Assembly (NCBI RefSeq): GCF_029227915.1
Contig: NC_079877.1
Location: 36,421,851 to 36,485,850, forward strand
Direction: 5' to 3'
From: Hydractinia symbiolongicarpus
Lineage: Eukaryota; Cnidaria; Hydrozoa; Anthoathecata; Hydractiniidae
Length of the DNA stretch: 64,000 bases
Part shown: positions 1-11,940 of the stretch, piece after piece
How the letters are laid out: each line of letters opens with the position of its first letter
Numbering within the stretch: position 1 is the first letter of the stretch
The notes under the pieces: generated by a model
What the model was told of the DNA's origin: nothing
The model's database searches: none
The model's input: only the letters and a program-made list of their open reading frames with translations
Translations under genes and position numbers: made by a program

Positions 1-608
1 CCGAGTCCGGGATTTACGGGAAATCGCGGATTTTCGTTTGCCGGCGATTAAACTTCTTTTATTCAGCGTCTCATCAAAAATGAAAACATTTTTGAAAACT
101 ACAAGTCTCATGCGTTTTAGTGGTGAAAAGATAATTTAAAAAATCGTTCGGGAAATGAGTTACTCCCTGGGTAGTTTCTTTGTATACTTTTGACTATACG
201 GGCCAAGTCCGGGATTTACGGGAAATCGCGGGTTTTCGTTTGCCAGCGATTAAACTTCTTTTATTCCGCGTCTCATCAAAAATGAAAACATTTTTGAAAA
301 CTACAAGTCTCATGCGTTTTAGTGGTGAAAAGATAATTTAAAAAATCGTTCTGGAAATGAGTTTACTCACAGGGTACTTTCTTTGTATATATTCGACTAT
401 ACGGGCCAAGCCCGGGATTTACGGGAATTCGCGGGTTTTCGTTTGCCGGCGATTAAACTTCTTTTATTCAGCGTCTCATCAAAAATGAAAACATTTTTGA
501 AAACTACAAGTCTCATGCGTTTTAGTGGTGAAAAGATAATTTAAAAAATCGTTCTGGAAATGAGTTTACTAGCAGGGTACTTTTTTTGTATACTTTCGAC
601 TATACGGG

Positions 609-811
609 CCGAGTCCGGGATTTACGGGAAATCGCGGGTTTTCGTTTGCCGGCGATTAAACTTCTTTTATTCAGCGTCTCATCAAAAATGAAAACATTTT
701 TGAAAACTACAAGTCTCATGCGTTTTAGTGGTGAAAAGATAATTTAAAAAATCGTTCGGGAAATGAGTTTACTCCCTGGGTAGTTTCTTTGTATACTTTT
801 GACTATACGGG
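609..811 (+). repeat. Representative 203-bp monomer
   Basis: Used here as the phase reference. Monomer positions 1-46 are G+C-rich with motifs CCGAGTCCGGG, TTTACGGG, CGCGGG and GCCGGCG. Positions 47-110 carry TTAAACTTCTTTTATT, GCGTCTCATC, the 9-bp dyad and ACTACAAGTCTCATGCG. Positions 111-145 are A-rich (GTGGTGAAAAGATAATTT). Positions 146-203 carry CGTTCGGGAAATGAG, a variable CTC-NNNN-GGGTA segment, TTTCTTTGTATAC and GACTATACGGG. Consensus composition by hand is 35 C and 42 G in 203 bases, about 38% G+C. Subtypes differ at fixed diagnostic sites: CCGAG or CCAAG, GGAAATCG or GGAATTCG, GCCGG or GCCAG, TTCAGCG or TTCCGCG, GTCTC or GTCCC. Confidence 0.95.
682..703. repeat. 9-bp perfect inverted repeat in the monomer (example)
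   Basis: The left arm TCAAAAATG (682-690) and right arm CATTTTTGA (695-703) are exact reverse complements around an AAAA spacer. It sits at monomer positions 74-95 and is present in most monomers, for example at 74-95 in the first one. Some subtypes have AAAAATT or AAAAATAA in the left arm, and some have CATTTTTAAA in the right arm; each weakens the pairing, and I saw no compensating change. It could be a protein-binding dyad, a small cruciform or a hairpin in a transcript; nothing in the sequence decides between these. Confidence 0.85.
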
Positions 812-1826
812 CCGAGTCCGGGATTTACGGGAAATCGCGGGTTTTCGTTTGCCAGCGATTAAACTTCTTTTATTCCGCGTCTCATCAAAAATGAAAACAT
901 TTTTGAAAACTACAAGTCTCATGCGTTTTAGTGGTGAAAAGATAATTTAAAAAATCGTTCTGGAAATGAGTTTACTCACAGGGTACTTTCTTTGTATATA
1001 TTCGACTATACGGGCCAAGCCCGGGATTTACGGGAAATCGCGCGTTTTGGTTTGCCGGCGATTAAACTTCTTTTATTCAGCGTCCCATCAAAAATTAAAA
1101 CATTTTTGAAAACTACAAGTCTCATGCGTTTTAGTGGTGAAAAAATAATTTAAAAAATCGTTCGGGAAATGAGTTTACTCCCTGGGTAGTTTCTTTGTAT
1201 ACTTTTGACTATACGGGCCGAGTCCGGGATTTACGGGAAATCGCGGGTTTTCGTTTGCCAGCGATTAAACTTCTTTTATTCCGCGTCTCATCAAAAATGA
1301 AAACATTTTTGAAAATTACAAGTCTCATGCGTTTTAGTGGTGAAAAGATAATTTAAAAAATCGTTCTGGAAATGAGTTTACTCACAGGGTACTTTCTTTG
1401 TATATATTCGACTATACGGGCCAAGCCCGGGATTTACGGGAAATCGCGCGTTTTCGTTTGCCGGCGATTAAACTTCTTTTATTCAGCGTCCCATCAAAAA
1501 TTAAAACATTTTTGAAAACTACAAGTCTCATGCGTTTTAGTGGTGAAAAAATAATTTAAAAAATCGTTCGGGAAATGAGTTTACTCCCTAGATACTTTCT
1601 TTGTATACTTTTGGCTATACGGGCCGAGTCCGGGATTTACGGGAATTCGCGGGTTTTCGTTTGCCGGCGATTAAACTTCTTTTATTCAGCGTCTCATCAA
1701 AAATGAAAACATTTTTGAAGACTACAAGTCTCATGCGTTTTAGTGGTGAAAAGATAATTTAAAAAATCGTTCTGGAAATAAGTTTACTCGCAGGGTACTT
1801 TCTTTGTATACTTTCGACTATACGGG

Positions 1827-2841
1827 CCGAGTCCGGGATTTACGGGAAATCGCGGGTTTTGGTTTGCCGGCGATTAAACTTCTTTTATTCAGCGTCTCAT
1901 CAAAAATGAAAACATTTTTGAAAACTACAAGTCTCATGCGTTTTAGTGGTGAAAAGATAATTTAAAAAATCGTTCGGGAAATGAGTTTACTCCCTGGGTA
2001 GTTTCTTTGTATACTTTTTACTATACAGGCCGAGTCCGGGATTTACGGGAAATCGCGGGTTTTCGTTTGCCAGCGATTAAACTTCTTTTATTCCGCGTCT
2101 CATCAAAAATAAAAACATTTTTGAAAACTACAAGTCTCATGCGTTTTAGTGGTGAAAAGATAATTTAAAAAATCGTTCTGGAAATGAGTTTACTCACAGG
2201 GTACTTTCTTTGTATATATTCGACTATACGGGCCAAGCCCGGGATTTACGGGAAATCGCGCGTTTTGGTTTGCCGGCGATTAAACTTCTTTTATTCAGCG
2301 TCCCATCAAAAATTTAAACATTTTTGAAAACTACAAGTCTCATGCGTTTTAGTGGTGAAAAAATAATTTAAAAAATCGTTCGGGAAATGAGTTTACTCCC
2401 TGGGTAGTTTCTTTGTATACTTTTGACTATACGGGCCGAGTCCGGGATTTACTGGAAATCGCGGGTTTTCGTTTGCCAGCGATTAAACTTCTTTTATTCC
2501 GCGTCTCATCAAAAATGAAAACATTTTTGAAAACTACAAGTCTCATGCGTTTTAGTGGTGAAAAGATAATTTAAAAAATCGTTCTGGAAATGAGTTTACT
2601 CACAGGGTACTTTCTTTGTATATATTCGACTATACGGGCCAAGCCCGGGATTTACGGAAAATCGCGCGTTTTCGTTTGCCGGCGATTAAACTTCTTTTAT
2701 TCAGCGTCCCATCAAAAATTAAAACATTTTTGAAAACTACAAGTCTCATGCCTTCTAGTGGTGAAAAAATAATTTAAAAAAACGTTCGGGAAATTAGTTT
2801 ACTCCCTGGGTACTTTCTTTGTATACATTTGACTATACGGG
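1827..2841. repeat. 6-monomer higher-order repeat, copy 2 (five monomers)
   Basis: The subtype order S-P-Q-P-Q is repeated from 1827, then the sixth monomer is replaced by the divergent GCCTAGCTCGGG type at 2842. A handful of private substitutions occur, such as TTTTTACTATACAGGCC near 2017 and a lost base change in the dyad near 2312, so this copy has drifted a little from copy 1. Confidence 0.75.
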
Positions 2842-3248
2842 CCTAGCTCGGGATATACGGAAAATCGCTAGTTTTCGTTTGCCGGCGATTAAACCTCTTT
2901 CATTAGGCGTCTCATCAAAAATGAAAACATTTTTGAAAACTACAAGTCTCATGCGTTTTAGTGGCGAAAAAATAATTTAAAAAATCGTTCTGGAAATGAG
3001 TTTACTCCCTGAGTACTTTCTTTGTATACTTTTGACTATACGAGCCGAGTCCGGGATTTACGGGAAATCGTTGTTTTTCGTTTGCCGGCGATTAAACTTC
3101 TTTTATTCAGCGTCTCATCAAAAATGAAAACATTTTTGAAAACTACAAGTCTTGTGCCCTTTAGTGGTGAAAAAATAATTTAAAAAAATCGTTCGGGAAA
3201 TGAGTTTACTCCCTGGGTAGTTTCTTTGTATACTTTTGACTATACGGG
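2842..3248. repeat. Divergent X-Y monomer pair, copy 1
   Basis: The X monomer has GCCTAGCTCGGGATATACGG, AACCTCTTTCATTAGGCG and GTGGCGAAAAAAT. The Y monomer has CCCTGAGTAC, TATACGAGCCGAG and GAAATCGTTGTTTTTCG. The pair is rare in the window, which makes it a good lineage tag. Confidence 0.8.
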
Positions 3249-5419
3249 CCGAGTCCGGGATTTACGGGAAATCGCGAGTTTTCGTTTGCCAGCGATTAAA
3301 CTTCTTTTATTCCGCGTCTTATCAAAAATGAAAACATTTTTGAAAACTACAAGTCTCATGCGTTTTAGTGGTGAAAAGATAATTTAAAAAATCGTTCTGG
3401 AAATGAGTTTACTCACAGGGTACTTTCTTTGTATATATATTCGACTATACGGGCCAAGCCCGGGATTTACGGCAAACCGCGCGTTTTCGTTTGCCGGCGA
3501 TTAAACTTCTTTTATTCAGCGTCCCATCAAAAATTAAAACATTTTTGAAAACTACAAGTCTCATGCGTTGTAGTGGTGAAAAAATAATTTAAAAAATCGT
3601 TCGGGAAATGAGTTTACTCCCTAGATACTTTCTTTGTATACTTTTGGCTATACGGGCCGAGTCCGGGATTTACGGGAATTCGCGGGTTTTCGTTTGCCGG
3701 CGATTAAACTTCTTTTATTCAGCGTCTCATCAAAAATGAAAACATTTTTGAAAACTACAAGTCTCATGCGTTTTAGTGGTGAAAAGATAATTTAAAAAAT
3801 CGTTCTGGAAATGAGGATACTCGCAGGGTACTTTCTTTGTATACTTTCGACTATACGGGCCGAGTCCGGGATTTACGGGAAATCGCGTGTTTTCGTTTGG
3901 CGGCGATTAAACTTCTTTTATTCAGCGTCTCATTAAAAATGAAAACATTTTTGAAAACTACAAGTCTCATGCGTTTTAGTTGTGAAAAGATAATTTAAAA
4001 AATCGTTCGGGAAATGAGTTTACTCCCTGGGTATTTTCTTTGCATACTTTTGACTATACAGGCCGAGTCCCGGATTTTCGGGAATTCGCGGGTTTTCGTT
4101 TGCCAGCGATTAAACTTCTTTTATTCAGCGTCTCGTCAAAAATGAAAACATTTTGGAAAACTACAAGTCTCATACGCTTTAGTGGTGAAAAAATAATTTA
4201 AAAAATCGTTCGGCAAATGAGTTTACTCCCTGGGTATTTTCTTTGTATACTTTTGACTAAACGGGCCGAGTCCCGGATTTATGGGAATTCGCGGATTTTC
4301 GTTTGCCAGCGATTAAACTTCTTTTATTCAGCGTCTCATCAAAAATGAAAACATTTTTAAAAACTACAAGTCTCATGCGTTTTAGTGGTGAAAAAATAAT
4401 TTAAAAAATCGTTCGGGAAATGAGTTTACTCACAGGGTACTTTCTTTGTATACATTCGACTTTACGGGCCGAGTCCGGGATTTACGGGAATTCGCGGGTT
4501 TTTGTTTGCCGGCGATTAAACTTCTTTTATTCAGCGTCTCATCAAAAATGAAAACATTTTTGAAAACTACAAGTCTCATGCGTTTTAGTGGTGAAAAGAT
4601 AATTTAAAAAATTGTTCTGGGAATGAGTTTACTCACAGGGTACTTTCTTTGTATACTTTCGACTATACGGGCCGAGTCCGGGATTTACGGGAATTCGCGG
4701 GTTTTTGTTTGCCGGCGATTAAACTTTTTTTATTCAGCGTGTCATCAAAAATGAAAACATTTTTGAAAACTAAAAGTCTCATGCGTTTTAATGGTGAAAA
4801 GATAATTTAAAAAATTGTTCGGGAAATGAATTTACTCCCTAGATACTTTCTTTGTATACTTTTGGCTATACGGGCCGAGTCCGGGATTTACGGGAATTCG
4901 CGGGTTTTCGTTTGCGGGCGATTAAACTTCTTTTATTCAACGTTTCATCAAAAATGAAAACATTTTTGAAAACTACAAGTCTCATGCGTTTAAGTGGTGA
5001 AAAGATAATTTAAAAAATCGTTCTGGAAATGAGTTTACTCGCAGGGTACTTTCTTTGTATACTTTCGACTATACGGGCCGAGTCCGGGATTTACGGGAAA
5101 TCGCGGGTTTTCGTTTGCCGGCGATTAAACTTCTTTTATTCAGCGTCTCATCAAAAATGAAAACATTTTTGAAAACTACAAGTCTCATACGCTTTAGTGG
5201 TGAAAAAATAATTTAAAAAATCGTTCGGGAAATGAGTTTACTCCCTGGGTATTTCCTTTGTATACTTTTGACTATACGGGCCGAGTCCCGGATTTACGGG
5301 AATTCGCGGGTTTTCGTTTGCCAGCAATTAAACTTCTTTTATTCAGCGTCTCATCAAAAATGAAAACATTTTTGAAAACTACAAGTCTCATGCGTTTTAG
5401 TGGTGAAAAGATAATTTAA

Positions 5420-6637
5420 GAAATCGTTCTTGAAATGAGTTTACTCACAGGGTACTTTCTTTGTATACTTTTGACTATACGGGCCGAGTCCGGGATTTAC
5501 GGGAAATCGCGGGTTTTCGTTTGCCAGCGATTAAACTTCTTTTATTCCGCGTCTCATCAAAAATGAAAACATTTTTGAAAACTACAAGTCTCATGCGTTT
5601 TAGTGGTGAAAAGATAATTTAAAAAATCGTTCTGGAAATGAGTTTACTCACAGGGTACTTTCTTTGTATATATTCGACTATACGGGCCAAGCCCGAGATT
5701 TACGGGAAATCGCGCGTTTTGGTTTGCCGGCGATTAAACTTCTTTTATTCAGCGTCCCATCAAAAATTAAAACATTTTTGAAAACTACAAGTCTCATGCG
5801 TTTTAGTGGTGAAAAAATAATTTAAAAAATCGTTCGGGAAATGAGTTTACTCCCTGGGTAGTTTCTTTGTATACTTTTGACTATACGGGCCTAGTCCGGG
5901 ATTTACGGGAAATCGCGGATTTTCGTTTGCCAGCGATTAAACTTCTTTTATTCCGCGTCTAATCAAAAATGAAAACATTTTTGAAAACTACAAGTCTCAT
6001 GCGTTTTAGTGGTGAAAAGATAATTTAAGAAATCGTTCTTGAAATGAGTTTACTCACAGGGTACTTTCTTTGTATACTTTTGACTATACGGGCCGAGTCC
6101 GGGATTTACGGGAAATCGCGGGTTTTCGTTTGCCAGCGATTAAACTTCTTTTATTCCGCGTCTCATCAAAAATGAAAACATTTTTGAAAACTACAAGTCT
6201 CATGCGTTTTAGTGGTGAAAAGATAATTTAAAAAATCGTTCTGGAAATGAGTTTACTCACAGGGTACTTTCTTTGTATATATTCGACTATACGGACCAAG
6301 CCCGGGATTTACGGGAAATCGCGCGTTTTGGTTTGCCGGCGATTAAACTTCTTTTATTCAGCGTCCCATCAAAAATTAAAACATTTTTGAAAACTACAAG
6401 TCTCATGCGTTTTAGTGGTAAAAAAATAATTTAAAAAATCGTTCGGGAAATGAGTTTACTCCCTGGGTAGTTTCTTTGTATACTTTTGACTATACGGGCC
6501 GAGTCCGGGATTTACGGGAAATCGCGGGTTTTCGTTTGCCAGCGATTAAACTTCTTTTATTCCGCGTCTCATCAAAAATGAAAACATTTTTGAAAATTAC
6601 AAGTCTCATGCGTTTTAGTGGTGAAAAAATAATTTAA
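5420..6637. repeat. 3-monomer higher-order repeat, 609 bp, two copies
   Basis: The private variant TTTAAGAAATCGTTCTTG occurs at 5417 and again 609 bp later. Each is followed by a P monomer (ATACTTTTGAC, TTCCGCG) and a Q monomer (TATATATTCGAC, GTCCC). The units are 5420-6028 and 6029-6637. Confidence 0.7.
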
Positions 6638-8530
6638 AAAATCGTTCGGGAAATGAGTTTACTCCCTGGGTAGTTTCTTTGTATACTTTTGACTATACGG
6701 GCCTAGTCCGGGATTTACGGGAAATCGCGGGTTTTCGTTTGCCAGCGATTAAACTTCTTTTATTCCGCGTCTAATCAAAAATGAAAACATTTTTGAAAAC
6801 TACAAGTCTCATGCGTTTTAGTGGTGAAAAGATAATTTAAAAAATCGTTCTGGAAATGAGTGTACTCACAGGGTACTTTCTTTGTATATATATTCGACTA
6901 TACGGGCCAAGTCCGGGATTTACGGGAAATCGCGGGTTTTCGTTTGCCGGCGATTAAACTTCTTTCATTAAGCGTCTCATCAAAAATGAAAACATTTTTG
7001 AAAACTACAAGTCTCATGCGTTTTAGTGGTGAAAAAATAATTTAAAAAATCGTTCGGGAAATGAGTTTACTCCCTAGATACTTTCTTTGTATACTTTTGG
7101 CTATACGGGCCGAGTCCGGGATTTACGGGAATTCGCGGGTTTTCGTTTGCCGGCGATTAAACTTCTTTTATTCAGCGTCTCATCAAAAATGAAAACATTT
7201 TTGAAAACTACAAGTCTCATGCGTTTTAGTGGTGAAAAGATAATTTAAAAAATCGTTCTGGAAATGAGTTTACTCGCAGGGTACTTTCTTTGTATACTTT
7301 CGACTATACGGGCCGAGTCCGGGATTTACGGGAAATTGCGGGTTTTGGTTTGCCGGCGATTAAACTTCTTTTATTCAGCGTCTCATCAAAAATGAAAACA
7401 TTTTTGAAAACTACAAGTCTCATGCGTTTTAGTGGTGAAAAGATAATTTAAAAAATCGTTCGGGAAATGAGTTTACTCCCTGGGTAGTTTCTTTGTATAC
7501 TTTTGACTATACGGGCCGAGTCCGGGATTTACGGGAAATCGCGGGTTTTCGTTTGCCAGCGATTAAACTTCTTTTATTCCGCGTCTCATCAAAAATAAAA
7601 ACATTTTTGAAAACTACAAGTCTCATGCGTTTTAGTGGTGAAAAGATAATTTAAAAAATCGTTCTGGAAATGAGTTTACTCACAGGGTACTTTCTTTGTA
7701 TATATTCGACTATACGGGCCAAGCCCGGGATTTACGGGAAATCGCGCGTTTTGGTTTGCCGGCGATTAAACTTCTTTTATTCAGCGTCCCATCAAAAATT
7801 AAAACATTTTTGAAAACTACAAGTCTCATGCGTTTTAGTGGTGAAAAGATAATTTAAAAAATCGTTCTGGAAATGAGTTTACTCACAGGGTACTTTCTTT
7901 GTATATATTCGACTATACGGGCCAAGCCCGGGATTTACGGGAAATCGCGCGTTTTGGTTTGCCGGCGATTAAACTTCTTTTATTCAGCGTCCCATCAAAA
8001 ATTAAAACATTTTTGAAAACTACAAGTCTCATGCGTTTTAGTGGTGCAAAAATAATTTAAAAAATCGTTCGGGAAATGAGTTTACTCCCTGGGTAGTTTC
8101 TTTGTATACTTTTGACTATACGGGCCGAGTCCGGGATTTACGGGAAATCGCGGGTTTTCGTTTGCCAGCGATTAAACTTCTTTTCTTCCGCGTCTCATCA
8201 AAAATGAAAACATTTTGGAAAACTACAAGTCTCATGCGTTTTAGTGGTGAAAAGATAATTTAAAAAATCGTTCTGGAAATGAGTTTACTTACAGGGTACT
8301 TTCTTTGTATATATTCGACTATACGGGCCAAGCCCGGGATTTACGGGAAATCGCGCGTTTTCGTTTGCCGGCGATTAAACTTCTTTTATTCAGCGTCCCA
8401 TCAAAAATTAAAACATTTTTGAAAACTACAAGTCTCATGCCTTCTAGTGGTGAAAAAATAATTTAAAAAAACGTTCGGGAAATTAGTTTACTCCCTTGGT
8501 ACTTTCTTTGTATACATTTGACTATACGGG

Positions 8531-8936
8531 CCTAGCTCGGGATATACGGAAAATCGCTAGTTTTCGTTTGCCGGCGATTAAACCTCTTTCATTAGGCGTC
8601 TCATCAAAAATGAAAACATTTTTGAAAACTACAAGTCTCATGCGTTTTAGTGGCGAAAAAATAATTTAAAAAATCGTTCTGGAAATGAGTTTACTCCCTG
8701 AGTACTTTCTTTGTATACTTTTGACTATACGAGCCGAGTCCGGGATTTACGGGAAATCGTTGTTTTTCGTTTGCCGGCGATTAAACTTCTTTTATTCAGC
8801 GTCTCATCAAAAATGAAAACATTTTTGAAAACTACAAGTCTTATGCGTTTTAGTGGTGAAAAAATAATTTAAAAAATCGTTCGGGAAATGAGTTTACTCC
8901 CTGGGTAGTTTCTTTGTATACCTTTGGCTATACGGA
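8531..8936. repeat. Divergent X-Y monomer pair, copy 2
   Basis: The same X-Y pair as at 2842, offset 5689 bp, with the same GCCTAGCTCGG and ACGAGCCGAG variants. Its Y half lies at the left end of the 6893-bp duplication, so a partial further copy (the Y monomer and the GTGGCG tail of X) is found at about 15544-15830. Confidence 0.8.
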
Positions 8937-9119
8937 CCGAGTCCGGGATTTACGGGAAATCGCAGGTTTTCGTTTGCCGGCGATTAAACTCCTTTTATTC
9001 AGCGTCTCATCAAGAATGAAAACATTTTTGAAAACTACAAGTCTCATGCGTTTTAGTGGTGAAAAGATAATTTAAAAAATCGTTCTGGAAATGAGTTTAC
9101 TCACAGGGTACTTTCTTTT

Positions 9120-9746
9120 TAAACATTCGACTATAAGGGACAAGCCCGGGATTTAGGGAAATCGTGGTATTTCGTTTGCCGGCGATTAAACCTCTTTCAT
9201 TAAGCGTCTCATTAAAAATAAAAACATTTTTGAAAACTACAAGTCTCATTCGTTCTAGCGGTGCAGAAATAATTTGAAAAATCGTTCGGGAAATCAGTTT
9301 ACTCCCTGGGTACTTTCTTTATATACATTCAACTATACGGGCCAAGCCCGGGATTTACGGGAAATCGCGGGTTTTCGTTTGCCGGCGATTAAACTTCTTT
9401 TATTCAGCGTCTCATCAAAAATGAAAACACTTTTGAAAGCTACAAGTCTCACGCGTTTTAGTGGTGAAAAAATAATTTAAAAAATCGTTCTGGAAATGAG
9501 TTTACTCACAGGGTACTTTCTTTGCATACATTCGACAATACGGGCCAAGCCCGGGATTTACAGGAAATCGCGGGTTTTCGTTTGCCGGCTATTAAACCAC
9601 ATTCACTAAGCGTCTCATCAAAAATGAAAACATTTCTGAAAACTACAAGTCTCATGGGCTTTAGTGGTGAAATAATAACTTAAAAAATCGTTCGGGAAAT
9701 GAGTTTACTCCTTGGGTACTTTCTTTGTATACTTTTGACTATACGG
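9120..9746. repeat. Cluster of most divergent monomers (copy A)
   Basis: Three successive monomers carry many private changes: TTTTTAAACATTCG, CTATAAGGGACAAGC, GATTTAGGGAAATCGTGG, CATTCGTTCTAGCGGTGCAG, GGCTATTAAACCACATTCAC and CATGGGCTTTAGTGGTGAAA. They are still in satellite phase and length. They interrupt an otherwise matching block (compare 3045-3656), so they look like an inserted older set of monomers. The counterpart in copy B is at 16013-16639. Confidence 0.75.
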
Positions 9747-11940
9747 GCCAAGCCCGGGATTTACGGCAAACCGCGCGTTTTCGTTTGCCGGCGATTAAAC
9801 TTCTTTTATTCAGCGTCCCATCAAAAATTAAAACATTTTTGAAAACTACAAGTCTCATGCGTTTTAGTGGTGAAAAAATAATTTAAAAAATCGTTCGGGA
9901 AATGAGTTTACTCCTTAGATACTTTCTTTGTATACTTTTGGCTATACGGGCCGAGTCCGGGATTTACGGGAATTCGCTGGTTTTCGTTTGCCGGCGATTA
10001 AACTTCTTTTATTCAGCGTCTCATCAAAAATGAAAACATTTTTGAAAACTACAAGTCTCATGCGTTTTAGTGGTGAAAAGATAATTTAAAAAATCGTTCT
10101 GGAAATGAGTTTACTCGCAGGGTACTTTCTTTGTATACTTTCGACTATACGGGCCGAGTCCGGGATTTACGGGAAATCGCGTGTTTTCGTTTGGCGGCGA
10201 TTAAACTTCTTTTATTCAGCGTCTCATTAAAAATGAAAACATTTTTGAAAACTACAAGTCTCATGCGTTTTAGTTGTGAAAAGATAATTTAAAAAATCGT
10301 TCGGGAAATGAGTTTACTCCCTGGGTATTTTCTTTGTATACTTTTGACTATACGGGCCGAGTCCCGGATTTACGGGAATTCGCGGGTTTTCGTTTGCCAG
10401 CGATTAAACTTCTTTTATTCAGCGTCTCGTCAAAAATGAAAACATTTTGGAAAACTACAAGTCTCATACGCTTTAGTGGTGAAAAGATAATTTAAAAAAT
10501 CGTTCGGCAAATGAATTTACTCCCTGGGTATTTTCTTTGTATACTTTTGACTAAACGGGCCGAGTCCCGGATTTATGGGAATTCGCGGATTTTCGTTTGC
10601 CAGCGATTAAACTTCTTTTATTCAGGGTCTCATCAAAAATGAAAACATTTTTAAAAACTACAAGTCTCATGCGTTTTAGTGGTGAAAAAATAATTTAAAA
10701 AATCGTTCGGGAAATGAGTTTACTCACAGGGTACTTTCTTTGTATACATTCGACTATACGGGCCGAGTCCGGGATTTACGGGAATTCGCGGGTTTTTGTT
10801 TGCCAGCAATTAAACTTCTTTTATTCAGCGTCTCATCAAAAATGAAAACATTTTTGAAAACTACAAGTCTCATGCGTTTCAGTGGTGAAAAGATAATTTA
10901 AGAAATCGTTCTTGAAATGAGTTTACTCACAGGGTACTTTCTTTGTATATACTCGACTATACGGGCCAAGCACGGGATTTACGGGAAATCGCGGGTTTTC
11001 GTTTGCCGACGATTAATCTTCTTTTATTCAGCGTCTCATCAAAAATGAAAATATTTTTGAAAACTACAAGTCTCATGCGTTTTAGTGGTGAAAAAATAAT
11101 TTAAAAAATCGTTCGGGAAATGAGTTTACTCACAGGGTACTTTCTTTTTATACATTCGACTTTACGGGCCGAGTCCGGGATTTACGGGAATTCGCGGGTT
11201 TTTGTTTGCCGGCGATTAATCTTCTTTTATTCAGCGTCTCATCAGAAATAAAAACATTTTTAAAAACTACAAATCTCATGCGTTTTAGTGGTGAAAAAAT
11301 AATTTAAAAAATCGTTCGGGAAATGAGTTTACTCCCTAGATACTTTCTTTGTATATTTTTGGCTATACGGGCCGAGTCCGGGATTTACGGGAATTTGCGG
11401 GTTTTCGTTTGCCGGCGATTAAACTTCTTTTATTCAGCGTCTCATCAAAAATGAAAACATTTTTGAAAACTACAAGTCTCATGCGTTTTAGTGGTGAAAA
11501 GATAATTTAAAAAATCGTTCTGGAAATGAGTTTACTCGCAGGGTACTTTCTTTGTATACTTTCGACTATACGGGCCGAGTCCGGGATTTACGGGAAATCG
11601 CGGGTTTTCGTTTGCCGGCGATTAAACTTCTTTTATTCAGCGTCTCATCAAAAATGAAAACATTTTTGAAAACTACAAGTCTCATGCGTTTTAGTGGTGA
11701 AAAGATAATTTAAAAAATCGTTCGGGAAATGAGTTTACTCCCTGGGTTTTTCTTTGTATACTTTTGACTATACGGGCCGAGTCCCGGATTTACGGGAATT
11801 CGCGGGTTTTTGTTTGCCGGCGATTAAACTTTTTTTATTCAGCGTGTCATCAAAAATGAAAACATTTTTGAAAACTAAAAGTCTCATGCGTTTAAGTGGT
11901 GAAAAGATAATTTAAAAAATCGTTCGGGAAATGAGTTTAC

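Larger units (their letters stand above)
609..1826. repeat. 6-monomer higher-order repeat, copy 1 (1218 bp)
   Basis: Monomers starting at 609, 812, 1015, 1218, 1421 and 1624 have the subtype order S-P-Q-P-Q-R. S has CTCGCAGGG/CTTTCGAC or a near form. P has CCCTGGGTAG and TTCCGCG. Q has TATATATTCGAC, CCAAGCCCGGG and GTCCC. R has CCCTAGATAC and TTTTGGC. The order restarts exactly 1218 bp (6 x 203) later at 1827. Confidence 0.8.
1624..4062. repeat. Long-range repeated block, left copy
   Basis: Monomer order R-S-P-Q-P-Q-X-Y-P-Q-R-S (starts 1624 to 3860) recurs at 7110-10356. The offset is 5486 bp at the R monomer, 5689 bp at the X monomer (GCCTAGCTCGG at 2841 and 8530), and 6294 bp at the second R and S monomers. 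The steps are one and three whole monomers, so the right copy has gained monomers, or this one has lost them, without breaking phase. Confidence 0.75.
7110..10356. repeat. Long-range repeated block, right copy with four extra monomers
   Basis: Same order as 1624-4062 but with a duplicated Q monomer (7719 and 7922) and a three-monomer insertion of unusual monomers around 9139-9746. Shared private variants include GGCAAACCGCGCG (near 3472 and 9766) and GTGTTTTCGTTTGG (3887 and 10181), which establish common descent. Confidence 0.75.

Noticed and set aside
682-703. Dyad as a rho-independent terminator
   Set aside because: The stem is A/T-only apart from two G-C pairs per arm, with no following T-run on either strand and no gene upstream.
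9120-9746. Transposon insertion at the divergent monomers
   Set aside because: These bases stay in the 203-bp phase and align to the consensus throughout; no terminal repeat, target-site duplication or foreign sequence is present.
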